Part shown: piece by piece, positions 1 to 8,885 of the stretch
Position numbering within the stretch: the first letter of the stretch is position 1
Layout: each line of letters opens with the position of its first letter
Source: Rhizobium aethiopicum
Lineage (GTDB): Bacteria; Pseudomonadota; Alphaproteobacteria; Rhizobiales; Rhizobiaceae
Reading direction: 5' to 3'
NCBI RefSeq assembly: GCF_014197535.1
Contig: NZ_JACIFV010000003.1
Location: 186,001 to 250,000, forward strand
Length of the DNA: 64,000 nucleotides
Position numbers and translations under genes: made by a program
The notes under the pieces: model-generated
The model's input: the letters and a program-made list of their open reading frames with translations, nothing else
Databases searched by the model: none
Told to the model about the DNA's origin: nothing

Positions 1-1
1 T

Positions 2-400
2 GCGCAGCAGGTCCCCATCATCGGCGTGCAGAATGCCGCCCCCGCCCGCGACGTCGGCGCTGCGACCGGCTCGGTGACGCTCTCGCGCATGGGCGGCGCC
101 TCGATCGCCATTTCGATCTATGGCGCGATCATCGCCTCCGGGCTCGGCAAGGTCGGCGCTCCCATTCCCGGTGTTGTCGATATCGAACAGCTGACGCCGA
201 AGATGATGGCTGCCCTTCCCGAAGCGAGCCGCCAGGCCGTCGCAGATGTCTATGCCGCCGCCTTCTCGCCCCTTTTCATGACTTCCTGCGCCATTGCCCT
301 GATCGGCCTTGCTGCCGCAATGACGCTGAAGCCCGTGCAGCTGCCGCGCAGCGGGGAAATGAAGCGACCGCAATCGGCGGCGGCGGAAGCGGCGGAATAG
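2..400 (+). CDS. MFS drug-efflux-type transporter, C-terminal fragment
   Basis: The window opens inside this gene, in reading frame 2, and only the last ~132 residues are visible. They include a motif region around GAATGSVTLSRMGGASI, a stretch of small and hydrophobic residues, and a last membrane segment near FMTSCAIALIGLAAAMTL, followed by a short polar tail. This pattern is typical of the last two helices of DHA2/EmrB-QacA type proton-driven exporters. Substrate cannot be told. No partner gene is visible because the upstream part is cut off. Confidence 0.75.
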   Translation, partial: AQQVPIIGVQNAAPARDVGAATGSVTLSRMGGASIAISIYGAIIASGLGKVGAPIPGVVDIEQLTPKMMAALPEASRQAVADVYAAAFSPLFMTSCAIALIGLAAAMTLKPVQLPRSGEMKRPQSAAAEAAE

Positions 401-786
401 CGGGCGGCATAACGGGAATATTCACCAGCAAACGTTCCATTATCGCGTAAATAAATTAAAAGTTGCGATTTTCTCGCGGGGCTGCCGTTTTCCAGCCTGT
501 TGCTTCAATCAAACCGTTCTTTTTCCGTGCCGCCGACAAATCTATGCCTGCTGACGGAACTTTCGCCATAATTTCATCCGAGCGAAGGGAACCTCGATGC
601 CTGAGGCTTGCTAAAATGCAACGGCGCCATAATTAAACAGAGTCTCGCTATGCAACCGATGCGTAAATCAGTTACAGCAACGACGTGTATCGGCCTAGCA
701 TGCGGCGCGAGATCAGGGGTGCGCACCTGTTGAGTTCCCCTTGCCAAGGCCGGTCCCTATCTGCGGCAAACCGGCAAAACAGCGAC
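401..786. other. intergenic, upstream of M48 protease gene
   Basis: This 386-base stretch holds no convincing gene, RNA or repeat. It is AT-richer than the flanks, as expected for a promoter region of the downstream protease gene. An in-frame GTG at 685 could extend that gene, but the encoded extension is arginine-rich and precedes a good lipoprotein signal, so I treat it as leader. Confidence 0.5.
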
Positions 787-2331
787 ATGATGCGGAGAAC
801 CAGACTGGACAGCTTGACGACGTGGAAATCGCCCGCGCTTTCCAGTGATGCCATCTCTGCGGCGCGTCGCTTCACCCGTCGCCTCGTGCTGCTTTCAGCT
901 GTCGCAATGGTGCTGAACGGGTGTCAGTCGCTGATCGAACAATCCTACCAGCCGAGCATCTCGCCGTCCTCCAATCCCCAGATCGTCGACGAGGTGCAGA
1001 AGAACGATCCGCGCGCGGCGATGGGCGCCCGTGAGCATCCGCGTATCGTGGCAAGCTACGGCGGCGAATATAAGGATGCCAGGACCGAGCGCCTCGTCGC
1101 CCGTATTGCCGGCGCGCTGACGGCGGTGTCGGAAAATCCGAGCCAGTCCTACCGCATCACCATCCTGAATTCGCCTGCGATCAACGCATTTGCGCTGCCG
1201 GGCGGGTATCTCTACGTCACCCGCGGCCTGCTCGCCCTTGCTAACGATGCCTCGGAAGTCGCCGCTGTGCTGTCGCACGAAATGGGCCACGTGACAGCGA
1301 ATCACGGTATCGAGCGGCAGAAGCGCGAAGAAGCTGAAGTCATCGCCAGCCGCGTCGTCGCCGAGGTCCTCTCGAGCGACATCGCCGGCAAGCAGGCGCT
1401 TGCCCGGGGCAAGCTCAGGCTTGCCGCCTTCTCCCGCCAGCAGGAGCTGCAGGCCGATGTCATCGGCGTGCGCATGCTCGGCGAAGCCGGTTACGACCCC
1501 TATGCCGCCGCCCGCTTCCTCGATTCCATGGCGGCCTACAGCCGCTTCATGTCGGTCGACCCCGAAGCCGACCAGAGCCTCGACTTCCTCTCGAGCCATC
1601 CGAACTCCGCCCAGCGCATCGAGCTTGCCCGCACCCATGCGCGCGCCTTCGGCCAGGAGGGGACGGTCGGCGACAAGGGCCGCGATTATTATCTCGACGG
1701 CATTGACGGCCTGCTCTATGGCGACAGCCCGGAAGAAGGTTACGTACGCGGCCAGACTTTCCTGCATGGCGGCCTCGGCATCCGCTTCGACGTGCCGGTG
1801 GACTTCAAGATCGACAATAAGGTCGAAGCCGTGATGGCCACCGGTCCCAACGACATCGCCGTCCGCTTCGATGGCGTCGCCGACAACCAGAACCAGAGCC
1901 TCACAAACTACATCTCGAGCGGCTGGGTGACCGGTCTCGACCCATCGACCATTCAGCAGATCACCGTCAATGGCATGGAAGCAGCCACCGCGCGCGCAAG
2001 TGCCGACCGCTGGGATTTCGATGTCACCGTCATCCGCAACAATGCGCAGATCTTCCGTTTCCTGACCGCCGTGCCGAAAGGCAGCGACGCCCTCGAACCG
2101 ACGGCCAATGTTCTGCGCGCCAGTTTCCGGCGCATGACGCCGGCTGAAGCTGCCTCGCTGAAGCCGCTGCGCATTCGTGTCGTCACCGTGCGGCCCGGCG
2201 AGAACATCTCGACGCTTGCCGCCCGGATGATGGGTACCGACCGCAAGCTCGATCTCTTCAAGCTCATCAATGCCCTGCCGACGGGTGCGGCCGTTTCCCC
2301 TGGCGATCGCGTCAAAATCATCGCCGAATAA
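787..2331 (+). CDS. M48-family periplasmic metalloprotease lipoprotein
   Basis: Predicted zinc endopeptidase of about 514 residues, of the M48 family used in envelope protein quality control (BepA/LoiP-like). The N-terminus has a basic stretch, a hydrophobic segment and a lipobox ending LNGC, so it is probably a lipoprotein. The zinc site HEMGH lies near residue 163, and the third ligand is probably the Glu in QELQAD near residue 218. The region NAFALPGGYLYVTRGLL before HEMGH is typical of M48. The last ~55 residues (VRPGENISTLAARMMG ... VSPGDRVKII) resemble a LysM-like fold. I chose the ATG at 787, just ahead of the signal sequence; 685 (GTG) or 790 are alternatives. A hairpin serving the opposite gene follows immediately. 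Confidence 0.88.
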   Translation: MMRRTRLDSLTTWKSPALSSDAISAARRFTRRLVLLSAVAMVLNGCQSLIEQSYQPSISPSSNPQIVDEVQKNDPRAAMGAREHPRIVASYGGEYKDARTERLVARIAGALTAVSENPSQSYRITILNSPAINAFALPGGYLYVTRGLLALANDASEVAAVLSHEMGHVTANHGIERQKREEAEVIASRVVAEVLSSDIAGKQALARGKLRLAAFSRQQELQADVIGVRMLGEAGYDPYAAARFLDSMAAYSRFMSVDPEADQSLDFLSSHPNSAQRIELARTHARAFGQEGTVGDKGRDYYLDGIDGLLYGDSPEEGYVRGQTFLHGGLGIRFDVPVDFKIDNKVEAVMATGPNDIAVRFDGVADNQNQSLTNYISSGWVTGLDPSTIQQITVNGMEAATARASADRWDFDVTVIRNNAQIFRFLTAVPKGSDALEPTANVLRASFRRMTPAEAASLKPLRIRVVTVRPGENISTLAARMMGTDRKLDLFKLINALPTGAAVSPGDRVKIIAE

Positions 2332-2354
2332 AAAAAGCCCGGCTTGCGCCGGGC
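2331..2354 (-). terminator. rho-independent terminator of rpoH2
   Basis: A GCCCGGC/GCCGGGC stem with a 4-nt loop is followed on the minus strand by six T residues. It sits 30 bases beyond the rpoH2 stop and overlaps the stop codon of the convergent protease gene. Confidence 0.85.
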
Positions 2355-2383
2355 CAGTCGGTGCTGCTGGAGGGTAAAGAAGT

Positions 2384-3247
2384 TCAAGCGTAGGCCGCCA
2401 TATGGGGGTCGGCGCTGACCAGTGCGCTGCGAAGCTTTTCCATCGCCCGGCTTTCGATCTGGCGCACGCGCTCCTTGGAAATGCCGAGATCGGCGCCAAG
2501 TTCTTCGAGCGTCGCGCCGTCTTCCGCCAGGCGCCGGGCGCTGATGATCTTCATCTCGCGTTCGTTGAGATGTTTCAGCGCCGAGGCGAGCCAGACGCGG
2601 CGGCGTTCGCCGTCGATCATATTGGAAACCTGCTCGTCCGGCAGCGGATCGTCGCTGACGAGAAAATCCATCTTCTCCGCGCTCTCGGCATCGCCGGAGA
2701 CGGAAGGCGCCTGCAGCGAAGCGTCGTTGCCGGAAAGCCTGGCATCCATGGTCTGCACATCAGCGAGGCTGACGCCGAGGGCCGCCGCGATTTCCTGATG
2801 AATGGATTGCAGCGTCAGTTGCGTATCGCCCCTGGCGAGCTTGGCGCGCAGGCGGCGCAGATTGAAGAACAGCGCCTTCTGCGCCGAACTGGTGCCGCCG
2901 CGCACGATCGACCAGTTGCGCAGGATATAATCCTGGATCGACGCCCTGATCCACCAGCTGGCATAGGTCGAAAAACGCACGTCACGTTCTGGTTCGAAAC
3001 GCGCGGCGGCTTCCAGCAGGCCGACATAGCCCTCTTGCACGAGGTCGCTCATCGGCAGACCGAAATTGCGGAATTTGCCGGCCATGGAGATAACCAGGCG
3101 CATATGCGCCATGGCGATTTGGTTGCGCGCACCGCGATCGTCGTGATCTTTCCAGCGGGTGGCGAGATCGTGCTCTTCCTGGCGGGCGAGATAGGGGGCG
3201 GCCATCGCGATTTTGATCATGCGCCGATCTGCAGACATGTTCTTCAT
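2384..3247 (-). CDS. rpoH: RNA polymerase sigma-32 factor, RpoH2 type
   Basis: Alternative sigma factor of 287 residues. Region 2 contains LVQEGYVGLLEAAARFEP and RFSTYASWWIRASIQDYILRN (core binding and -10 recognition). Region 4 ends with the helix-turn-helix LEELGADLGISKERVRQIE. The start at 3247 is set by a GGGAGA Shine-Dalgarno sequence 5 bases upstream; a TTG at 3343 would add an unlikely extension. Rhizobia usually have two rpoH genes, and the sequence start MKNMSADRRMIKIAM suggests the RpoH2 paralogue, which in related species is under the general-stress EcfG/RpoE2 sigma factor. An excellent EcfG promoter lies upstream at 3544-3568, separated from the gene by a small ORF and a terminator-like hairpin. 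Confidence 0.93.
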   Translation of the reverse strand: MKNMSADRRMIKIAMAAPYLARQEEHDLATRWKDHDDRGARNQIAMAHMRLVISMAGKFRNFGLPMSDLVQEGYVGLLEAAARFEPERDVRFSTYASWWIRASIQDYILRNWSIVRGGTSSAQKALFFNLRRLRAKLARGDTQLTLQSIHQEIAAALGVSLADVQTMDARLSGNDASLQAPSVSGDAESAEKMDFLVSDDPLPDEQVSNMIDGERRRVWLASALKHLNEREMKIISARRLAEDGATLEELGADLGISKERVRQIESRAMEKLRSALVSADPHMAAYA

Positions 3248-3340
3248 TTCGATCTCCCGAAACAGGCCTTCGCCCTCAAAATGAACAATAAAACTCACCT
3301 TCCGGAACATCGCTGTCCGGACTGAATGGGGTTCCGAATG

Positions 3341-3379
3341 CAAAAGGGCCTCACCCTAGACTTTTCAGGGAAAGGCCCT
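3341..3379 (-). terminator. terminator-like hairpin upstream of rpoH2
   Basis: AGGGCCT (3345-3351) pairs with AGGCCCT (3373-3379), with an additional inner CCCT/AGGG pairing, and the minus strand continues into TTTTG. It would end a transcript started at the EcfG promoter at 3544-3568, or act as a partial terminator or attenuator ahead of rpoH2. Confidence 0.55.
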
Positions 3380-3387
3380 ATTTCTCA

Positions 3388-3459
3388 TCATGTGCCGCTA
3401 AGACGGCTGGGTCGGACCTGTTTCTTCACGTTGCCGGACGGGCAATATTGAAAAGGCAT
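3388..3459 (-). CDS. possible 23-residue small protein in rpoH2 leader
   Basis: The ORF begins with ATG 6 bases after a strong GAGGAG ribosome-binding site and encodes MPFQYCPSGNVKKQVRPSRL plus SGT before TGA. It lies about 80 bases downstream of a consensus EcfG promoter and ends just before the hairpin at 3341-3379, so promoter, ORF and terminator form a self-contained unit of about 195 nt. I recognise no family. It could instead be a small RNA in which the ORF is accidental. No measure of codon bias or conservation is possible here. Confidence 0.4.
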   Translation of the reverse strand: MPFQYCPSGNVKKQVRPSRLSGT

Positions 3460-3543
3460 GAGCCGCTCCTCACCGAATATTGACGGAATAGCAGTTCGCC
3501 CGACGAGCCAGCGCCCGACGGCAGTCCGCAATTACGTGTAGTA

Positions 3544-3568
3544 AACGCGTCAGTCGGGAAAAAGTTCC
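3544..3568 (-). promoter_or_regulatory. EcfG/RpoE2-type general stress promoter
   Basis: On the minus strand GGAAC (3568-3564) is followed after exactly 16 bases by CGTT (3547-3544). This matches the alphaproteobacterial EcfG consensus GGAAC-N16-cGTT perfectly. It sits just past the carD terminator and points to rpoH2, with an expected start near 3537, i.e. about 290 nt ahead of the rpoH2 start codon. Confidence 0.8.
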
Positions 3569-3571
3569 AAT

Positions 3572-3600
3572 AAAAAACCCGGCGCGAAGGCCGGGTTTTT
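3572..3600 (-). terminator. carD terminator
   Basis: The stem CCCGGC/GCCGGG is flanked by A6 on one side and T5 on the other, so it can terminate in both directions. It lies 23 bases after the carD stop codon. Confidence 0.88.
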
Positions 3601-3622
3601 AGTTGGGAGAGACAGGCTTGCC

Positions 3623-4195
3623 TTAAGCGGCTTCGTCCTGCGAATCGTCTTCTTCGATCGCCTTGCCGCGCTTCGGACCCTTGTTGAGGTTGCTCTCGAC
3701 GAGGCGGACGGCTTCGGTTTCCGACATCTTGTTGACGGCGGCAATTTCACGCGCCATGCGATCGAGCGCTGCTTCGTAGAGCTGGCGCTCGGAATAGGAC
3801 TGCTCGGGCTGGTTTTCTGCACGATAGAGATCACGCACGACTTCAGCGATGGAAATCAGATCGCCGGAATTGATCTTGGCATCATATTCCTGGGCGCGGC
3901 GGGACCACATGGTGCGCTTGACGCGCGCCTTGCCCTGCACAACCTTCAACGCACGATCGACGAAATCCGTTTCCGAAAGCTTGCGCATTCCGATGCTCAT
4001 CGCCTTGGCGACCGGAACCTTCAGGCGCATCTTGTCCTTTTCGAAATCGATAACGAAAAGTTCAAGCTTCATGCCGGCAACTTCTTGCTCTTCGATAGCG
4101 GTGATGGTACCGACGCCATGAGCGGGGTAGACGATCGATTCACCGGTCTTGAAGCCGTGACGTGCTGTAGAAGGTTTTTTCTGCTGAGTCGTCAT
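3623..4195 (-). CDS. carD: CarD/CdnL-family RNA polymerase-binding regulator
   Basis: Protein of about 190 residues. The N-terminal RNA-polymerase-interacting (Tudor-like) domain is visible in GESIVYPAHGVGTITAIEEQEVAG and ends near residue 70. It is followed by the helical C-terminal domain with WSRRAQEYDAKINSGDLISIAEVVRDL, typical of CdnL proteins, which stabilise the open complex at housekeeping promoters. The C-terminal 20 residues are acidic. I chose ATG 4195 (MTTQQKK); a TTG at 4204 with a closer AGGGAG site is an alternative. The gene is monocistronic, with its own terminator at 3572-3600. Confidence 0.92.
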   Translation of the reverse strand: MTTQQKKPSTARHGFKTGESIVYPAHGVGTITAIEEQEVAGMKLELFVIDFEKDKMRLKVPVAKAMSIGMRKLSETDFVDRALKVVQGKARVKRTMWSRRAQEYDAKINSGDLISIAEVVRDLYRAENQPEQSYSERQLYEAALDRMAREIAAVNKMSETEAVRLVESNLNKGPKRGKAIEEDDSQDEAA

Positions 4196-4588
4196 TCTAT
4201 TCAAAAACTCCCTGTTACGCTTCCGGCGGCGGCCGGAGCCGGGTCAGTCAGGCCCGGTTGAGACGGTTGCATCCGTCGGGTGACTTCACTCTGGTCCCAT
4301 CAGGCAAAAGCAAGGACTTCTTGCGCGCGATCTGGGGGACCCGGCGCTCAAAGCGTTGATATGTCACGGAAACCGCGTACGGATTGGTTTTGCTTTCGTG
4401 ATGGTTTTGGGCATGCGTCATGCCACAAATGGAACAGTAGGCGAAACCTATCACAAAAATATGAGGAAATCAATAATTTGCTTCGTCTGAGTCATGCGGG
4501 CAACACAGATCACCCATATGCCAGACGCAGATTTAAAACGTTTCACCGCATGGCCGCTCAAATGCGGCGGCCGAATCGCGCAACCGTC
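4196..4588. other. intergenic between fdxA and carD
   Basis: About 390 bases carrying the carD promoter region on the minus strand. There is a GC-rich palindromic patch near 4221-4238 in the carD leader and a GGCCGC/GCGGCC pairing near 4553-4575 after fdxA without a clear T run. I see no gene that I can support. Confidence 0.4.
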
Positions 4589-4927
4589 TTAGTCGCCGGA
4601 ACCGGGTTTTTCGGAGAAGTATTTCTCGAATTTTCCGGTCTGGCCATCCATTTCCTTGGCCTCCGGCAACGGGTCTTTCTTGACCGTGATATTCGGCCAG
4701 ATGCTGGCATACTCGGTATTGATCTTCAGCCATTTGTCGAGGCCCGGCTCGGTATCCGGCTTGATCGCCTCGGCGGGACATTCCGGTTCGCAGACGCCGC
4801 AATCGATGCATTCGTCGGGATGGATGACGAGAAAATTCTCGCCTTCATAAAAGCAGTCGACGGGGCAGACTTCCACGCAATCGGTGTATTTGCACTTGAT
4901 GCAATTGTCGGTCACGACATAGGTCAT
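4589..4927 (-). CDS. fdxA: 7Fe-8S ferredoxin
   Basis: Ferredoxin of 112 residues of the FdxA type, carrying one 3Fe-4S and one 4Fe-4S cluster. The ligands appear in [19 protein letters not shown] and [14 protein letters not shown] in the first 55 residues; the rest is the C-terminal extension usual for the alphaproteobacterial FdxA. ATG 4927 is preceded by GGAG at good spacing, whereas the longer reading frame has no such support. It is a soluble cytoplasmic electron carrier whose partner enzymes are not nearby. Confidence 0.95.
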   Translation of the reverse strand: MTYVVTDNCIKCKYTDCVEVCPVDCFYEGENFLVIHPDECIDCGVCEPECPAEAIKPDTEPGLDKWLKINTEYASIWPNITVKKDPLPEAKEMDGQTGKFEKYFSEKPGSGD

Positions 4928-5120
4928 GAAGAACTCCAGGATTTCATGCGGATGGGGCCGGGCAACCTGGAACGTCGCGCCTATCCCCTTGCCGGGCGAA
5001 AAGCGTGGACAGGCTTGGCAGGCAAGCACGCTTCCGGCAAGTTGTCAGTGACCTATCGGCTTTAGCGCCGGATTTCAAGGATAAACGATCTGCAAAAGCC
5101 GCCACCACAGACAGAGTTTT

Positions 5121-5525
5121 CTAATCCTCGTCCGACATCAGCCTGTCGATTGCACGTCTTTCCTTCTTGGTCGGACGGCCGGTACCGGTCGCACGGGTCG
5201 CTTGCTCAAACGGCGTGAGACGTTTTGTCTCATCCGGCGGTGGGGATTGGTCGTCGTAGAGCAGGCGAGCCTCCTCATAGGGACCCCGCCGCTCCCCGGC
5301 GAGACGCACGACGAGGATGACGTCGCGCCGCTCCAGCGTCAGTTCGACACGGTCGCCCGGCTTGACCATCTGGCTCGGGTGACTGCAGCGCTCGCCGTTG
5401 ATGCGCACGTGCCCCGACTGGACATGGCTCTGGGCCAGCGAGCGCGACTTCACCATGCGCGTGAAGAACAGCCACCTGTCGATGCGCTGGCGCGAACCGC
5501 TTGCCGGCTGTGTCTCCCCGCCCAT
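5121..5525 (-). CDS. S4-domain RNA-binding protein, HslR/Hsp15-like
   Basis: Protein of 134 residues with an S4 RNA-binding domain at about residues 14-75 (RIDRWLFFTRMVKSRSLAQSHVQSG and HVRINGERCSHPSQMVKPGDRVEL) and a basic, charged tail. This is the layout of Hsp15 (HslR), which binds stalled 50S subunits carrying peptidyl-tRNA. Its start lies 3 bases after the stop of the upstream RNA helicase gene, so the two are almost certainly co-transcribed and both act on RNA. Confidence 0.88.
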   Translation of the reverse strand: MGGETQPASGSRQRIDRWLFFTRMVKSRSLAQSHVQSGHVRINGERCSHPSQMVKPGDRVELTLERRDVILVVRLAGERRGPYEEARLLYDDQSPPPDETKRLTPFEQATRATGTGRPTKKERRAIDRLMSDED

Positions 5526-5527
5526 GA

Positions 5528-8500
5528 TTACTTCTTCATCTGTTCCTTGAGAGCTGCGAGCTTGGCGAAGGGCGAATCCGGATCGATCGGCTTCTCCTTG
5601 CGCGGCGGCTTAGCCTCGAAGCGCAGCGGCTGGGCGCCGCGATTGTTGTTGCGGTCGTTGCGGTCATTGCGATCGTTACGCTCGCCGCGGTCCTTCCGGT
5701 CGCCACGATCCTGACGATCACCGCGCGGCTGGTCCTTGCGCTCGCCCCTTGCCTGCTGCGGCCTGCCGCCGTCGCGGCCGCCACCGTCCTTGCCGCGGCC
5801 GTGGCGGTTGTCGCGCCCGTCGCCGCCACGGTTGCCCTCGCCGCCTTCACCACCGTTCGGACGGCGATTGCGCTCGCCGCGCTCCTGGTTCTGGCCGCCC
5901 CGGCGTTCGCCATGGCCGCCGCGTGCCTGGCGATGATTGTCATTGCGGCCGCCGAGACGCCACAAAAGAACCGGCTTCGGTTCCGCCGGCTCGCCAGCTT
6001 CCCCGGAAGCGGCAGCCTCTGCTGTAGCGGTTGCCTCAGTCACTTCGGCCGCAGCGTTGCCGTCGTTCGCTTCTGTCGCGGGGACATCGGCCGCCGTCGA
6101 AGCCGGCTCGGCTGCGGATGGCTCGGAAGCAGCCTCTTCGCTCGCTCCGTCGGCATCATCGTGATCGGCTTTTTCCGCCGCTTCTTCCGCGGATGCTTCC
6201 GCGGAGGCGGCAGGGGCTGAAGCTGCGTCTTGCGCCGCAAGATGGGCCGACGCCTCTTCCGCCTTCACGGCATCGGCGCGATAGCCGAGGCCCTTGAGGA
6301 TCTCTTCCATGTCCTCGAGCGTCGCCCCAAGAATCGACAGCATCGCCGTCGTCGTCGTGAAACGGCGACCGTCATAGGCGCCTTCCGGACGATTGCTCTG
6401 ACCGGGCTTCCATTGCAGCAGCGGACGAATGATATCGGCGAGCCGCTCCAGAATGTCGATGCGCACGGCGCGCTTGCCGAGGAAACGGAAGCCGGCGAGC
6501 TTGTAGAACATCCGCTCGAAGCTCGGATCGGTGACGACCGAGGTGCGCCCGGCGGCAAGCACGGGAATGAGATCGCCGTAGCCCGGCTTGTCGAGACCGT
6601 CGTTCTTCAACGCCCAGAGCAGCGTGATCAGTTCGGCCGGTGCCGGCTTCAGAAGGGCCGGAACAAAGATATGATAGGCACCGAAACGCACGCCGTAGCG
6701 GCGCATGGAGGCGCGAGCCTCCTGATCCAGCGACTTCACCTCCTCGGTGACGTCACGGCGGAAGAGCACGCCGAGATTTTCGACCAGCTGGAAGGCAAGG
6801 CCCTTGGCAAGACCCTGCAGGTCTTCGGCGCGCGACAGATCGTCCAGCGGCTTCAATACCGTGCTGATGTGATGATTGACGAAACGTTCGATACGGGCGG
6901 CGACGTGATCGCGGGCGTTGCCCGTCAACTGCTCGTCGGCAAGCAGGATCACACGCGGACGCATGACGTGGTCGCTGCCCGAAAGCCGCGCCACCGGATC
7001 GCCGAGCCAACGGATCAAGCCATCCGAACCGATCGCCAGATCGCTGTTGCCCGCGGCATGCAGCCGGGCCGCACGGGCCTCGAACTCGAGCGCGAGCGCC
7101 TTCTGCGACGCAGCCTGAACCGCCTTGGCATCCGGTCCATCCGTTCCCGCCACCGGGGTGAAACGGAATCCGCTCAACTGCCCTACATGATGTCCTTCAA
7201 CGAAGACATCGCCATTCACACTGATTTCAGCTTCCAGCATCGCATTCTCTCTCAGGCGCTTCATGAGCACAGATGTCCTGCGATCAACAAAGCGTTTCGT
7301 CAACCTTTCATGTAACGCATCGGACAATCGATCTTCGATTTCCCGCGTCTTTTCCTGCCAATGTGTCGGATCGGCAAGCCAGCCGGGCCGATTCGAAACG
7401 TAGGTCCAGGTCCTTATCTGCGCGATTCGCGCCGAAAGCGTGTCAATTTCCCCATCAGTTCGATCCGAGCGATGAACCTGCTCCGCAAGAAACTGCTCGT
7501 TCACCGTGCCATAGCGCACGAGATCGGAAAAGAGGGTCGAAATAAGATCGGCATGTTGGGCCGGAGTGATACGCCGGTAGTCGGGCAGGGCGCAAGCCTC
7601 CCAGAGTTTTTCGACGCGGGCCGGCCTGTCGGCGAGGTCCATTACCTCGGGGTAGCGCGAAAGCTGCTCGAGCGCCTGCTGGTCGACCGCCGGCAGCGTC
7701 CGCGTCAGGCCGGGCACGCGCGGCCCGGCCTCCAGGCTGGCTCGCAGCGACTGAATCGAGGAGAAGTCCATCTCCGTCGTGCGCCACTGCAGAACCTTGA
7801 CGTTGTCGAATTCATGTCCCTCGATGCGCTGCACCAGTTCCTCGTCGAAGGGCGAGACCTGTCCGGTGACGCCGAAGGTGCCGTCCCGCACGTGCCGGCC
7901 GGCGCGGCCGGCGATCTGGCCGAGTTCGGCCGGATTGAGGTTGCGGAATTGGTAGCCGTCGAATTTCCGGTCCTGGGCGAAGGCGACGTGATCGACATCG
8001 AGGTTGAGGCCCATGCCGATCGCATCGGTCGCCACCAGATATTCGACGTCGCCCGCCTGATAGAGCGCGACCTGTGCATTGCGGGTGCGGGGGCTGAGCG
8101 CCCCCAGCACGACCGCCGCGCCGCCGCGCTGCCGGCGGATGAGCTCGGCGATGGCATAGACCTCATCGGCGGAAAAGGCGACGATCGCGGAACGCTGCGG
8201 CAGCCGGGTGATCTTCTTCTGCCCGGCGTAAAGGAGGTGCGAAAGCCGCGGCCGCTCGACGATCGTAATCCCGGGCAGGATGTGCTGCAGGATCGGCCGC
8301 ATCGTCCCTGCACCCAGCAGCAGCGTTTCATCACGGCCGCGAAGGTGCAGGATGCGGTCGGTGAAGATATGGCCACGCTCGAGATCGCCGGCGAGCTGCA
8401 CCTCGTCGATCGCGACAAAGGAGGCTTTGGTCTCCCGCGGCATCGCCTCGACCGTGCAGACGGAAAAACGCGCATTGGGCGGCGAAATCTTTTCTTCGCC

Positions 8501-8710
8501 GGTGACCAGCGCCACGTTCTGCAAACCGACCTTCTCCACCACCCGCGTATAGACCTCGCGGGCCAGGAGCCTAAGCGGCAGGCCGATCACGCCGGTCCCG
8601 TGTGCGACCATGCGCTCGATGGCATAATGGGTCTTACCGGTATTGGTTGGTCCAAGCACCGCGGTCACACCGCGCCCGCTCAGAATCATCGGCTGCGAAG
8701 TCAGAGTCAT
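5528..8710 (-). CDS. SUV3-like superfamily 2 RNA/DNA helicase with repetitive tail
   Basis: Helicase of about 1060 residues, similar in layout to the mitochondrial degradosome helicase SUV3. Walker A is GPTNTGKTH near residues 20-28, motif II is DEVQ (FVAIDEVQLAGD), and motif VI is in QIAGRAGR. The helicase core spans roughly residues 10-460, followed by a helical C-terminal region to ~780. The last ~270 residues are low complexity: an Ala/Glu-rich linker, then Arg/Gly and Asn-Asp-Arg repeats and a short conserved tail DPDSPFAKLAALKEQMKK. I chose ATG 8710 (MTLTSQPM) because the upstream extension to 8803 lacks helicase similarity. The S4-protein gene follows at once. Confidence 0.9.
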   Translation of the reverse strand: MTLTSQPMILSGRGVTAVLGPTNTGKTHYAIERMVAHGTGVIGLPLRLLAREVYTRVVEKVGLQNVALVTGEEKISPPNARFSVCTVEAMPRETKASFVAIDEVQLAGDLERGHIFTDRILHLRGRDETLLLGAGTMRPILQHILPGITIVERPRLSHLLYAGQKKITRLPQRSAIVAFSADEVYAIAELIRRQRGGAAVVLGALSPRTRNAQVALYQAGDVEYLVATDAIGMGLNLDVDHVAFAQDRKFDGYQFRNLNPAELGQIAGRAGRHVRDGTFGVTGQVSPFDEELVQRIEGHEFDNVKVLQWRTTEMDFSSIQSLRASLEAGPRVPGLTRTLPAVDQQALEQLSRYPEVMDLADRPARVEKLWEACALPDYRRITPAQHADLISTLFSDLVRYGTVNEQFLAEQVHRSDRTDGEIDTLSARIAQIRTWTYVSNRPGWLADPTHWQEKTREIEDRLSDALHERLTKRFVDRRTSVLMKRLRENAMLEAEISVNGDVFVEGHHVGQLSGFRFTPVAGTDGPDAKAVQAASQKALALEFEARAARLHAAGNSDLAIGSDGLIRWLGDPVARLSGSDHVMRPRVILLADEQLTGNARDHVAARIERFVNHHISTVLKPLDDLSRAEDLQGLAKGLAFQLVENLGVLFRRDVTEEVKSLDQEARASMRRYGVRFGAYHIFVPALLKPAPAELITLLWALKNDGLDKPGYGDLIPVLAAGRTSVVTDPSFERMFYKLAGFRFLGKRAVRIDILERLADIIRPLLQWKPGQSNRPEGAYDGRRFTTTTAMLSILGATLEDMEEILKGLGYRADAVKAEEASAHLAAQDAASAPAASAEASAEEAAEKADHDDADGASEEAASEPSAAEPASTAADVPATEANDGNAAAEVTEATATAEAAASGEAGEPAEPKPVLLWRLGGRNDNHRQARGGHGERRGGQNQERGERNRRPNGGEGGEGNRGGDGRDNRHGRGKDGGGRDGGRPQQARGERKDQPRGDRQDRGDRKDRGERNDRNDRNDRNNNRGAQPLRFEAKPPRKEKPIDPDSPFAKLAALKEQMKK

Positions 8711-8885
8711 GGTCCATGCAAGTGAGGCAGGCGCGCCCCGGGAAAAGTTTTGCCATCTCGATAGAGGCACAGAACACATGGACAGCTGCCGCCGCAAACG
8801 CAAGGGCAGATTTCAAAATGCGCCGGGGATTGCGACCTTTGCGAGTCGTCCGGAAGGTCCGCATCTCCGATTTGGAACAGCGTGA

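Noticed and set aside
895..2499. Long open frame of 534 codons antisense to the M48 protease
   Set aside because: It is a GC-rich shadow frame; the plus-strand frame has a lipoprotein signal and the HEMGH zinc motif, and the antisense product has no recognisable domain.
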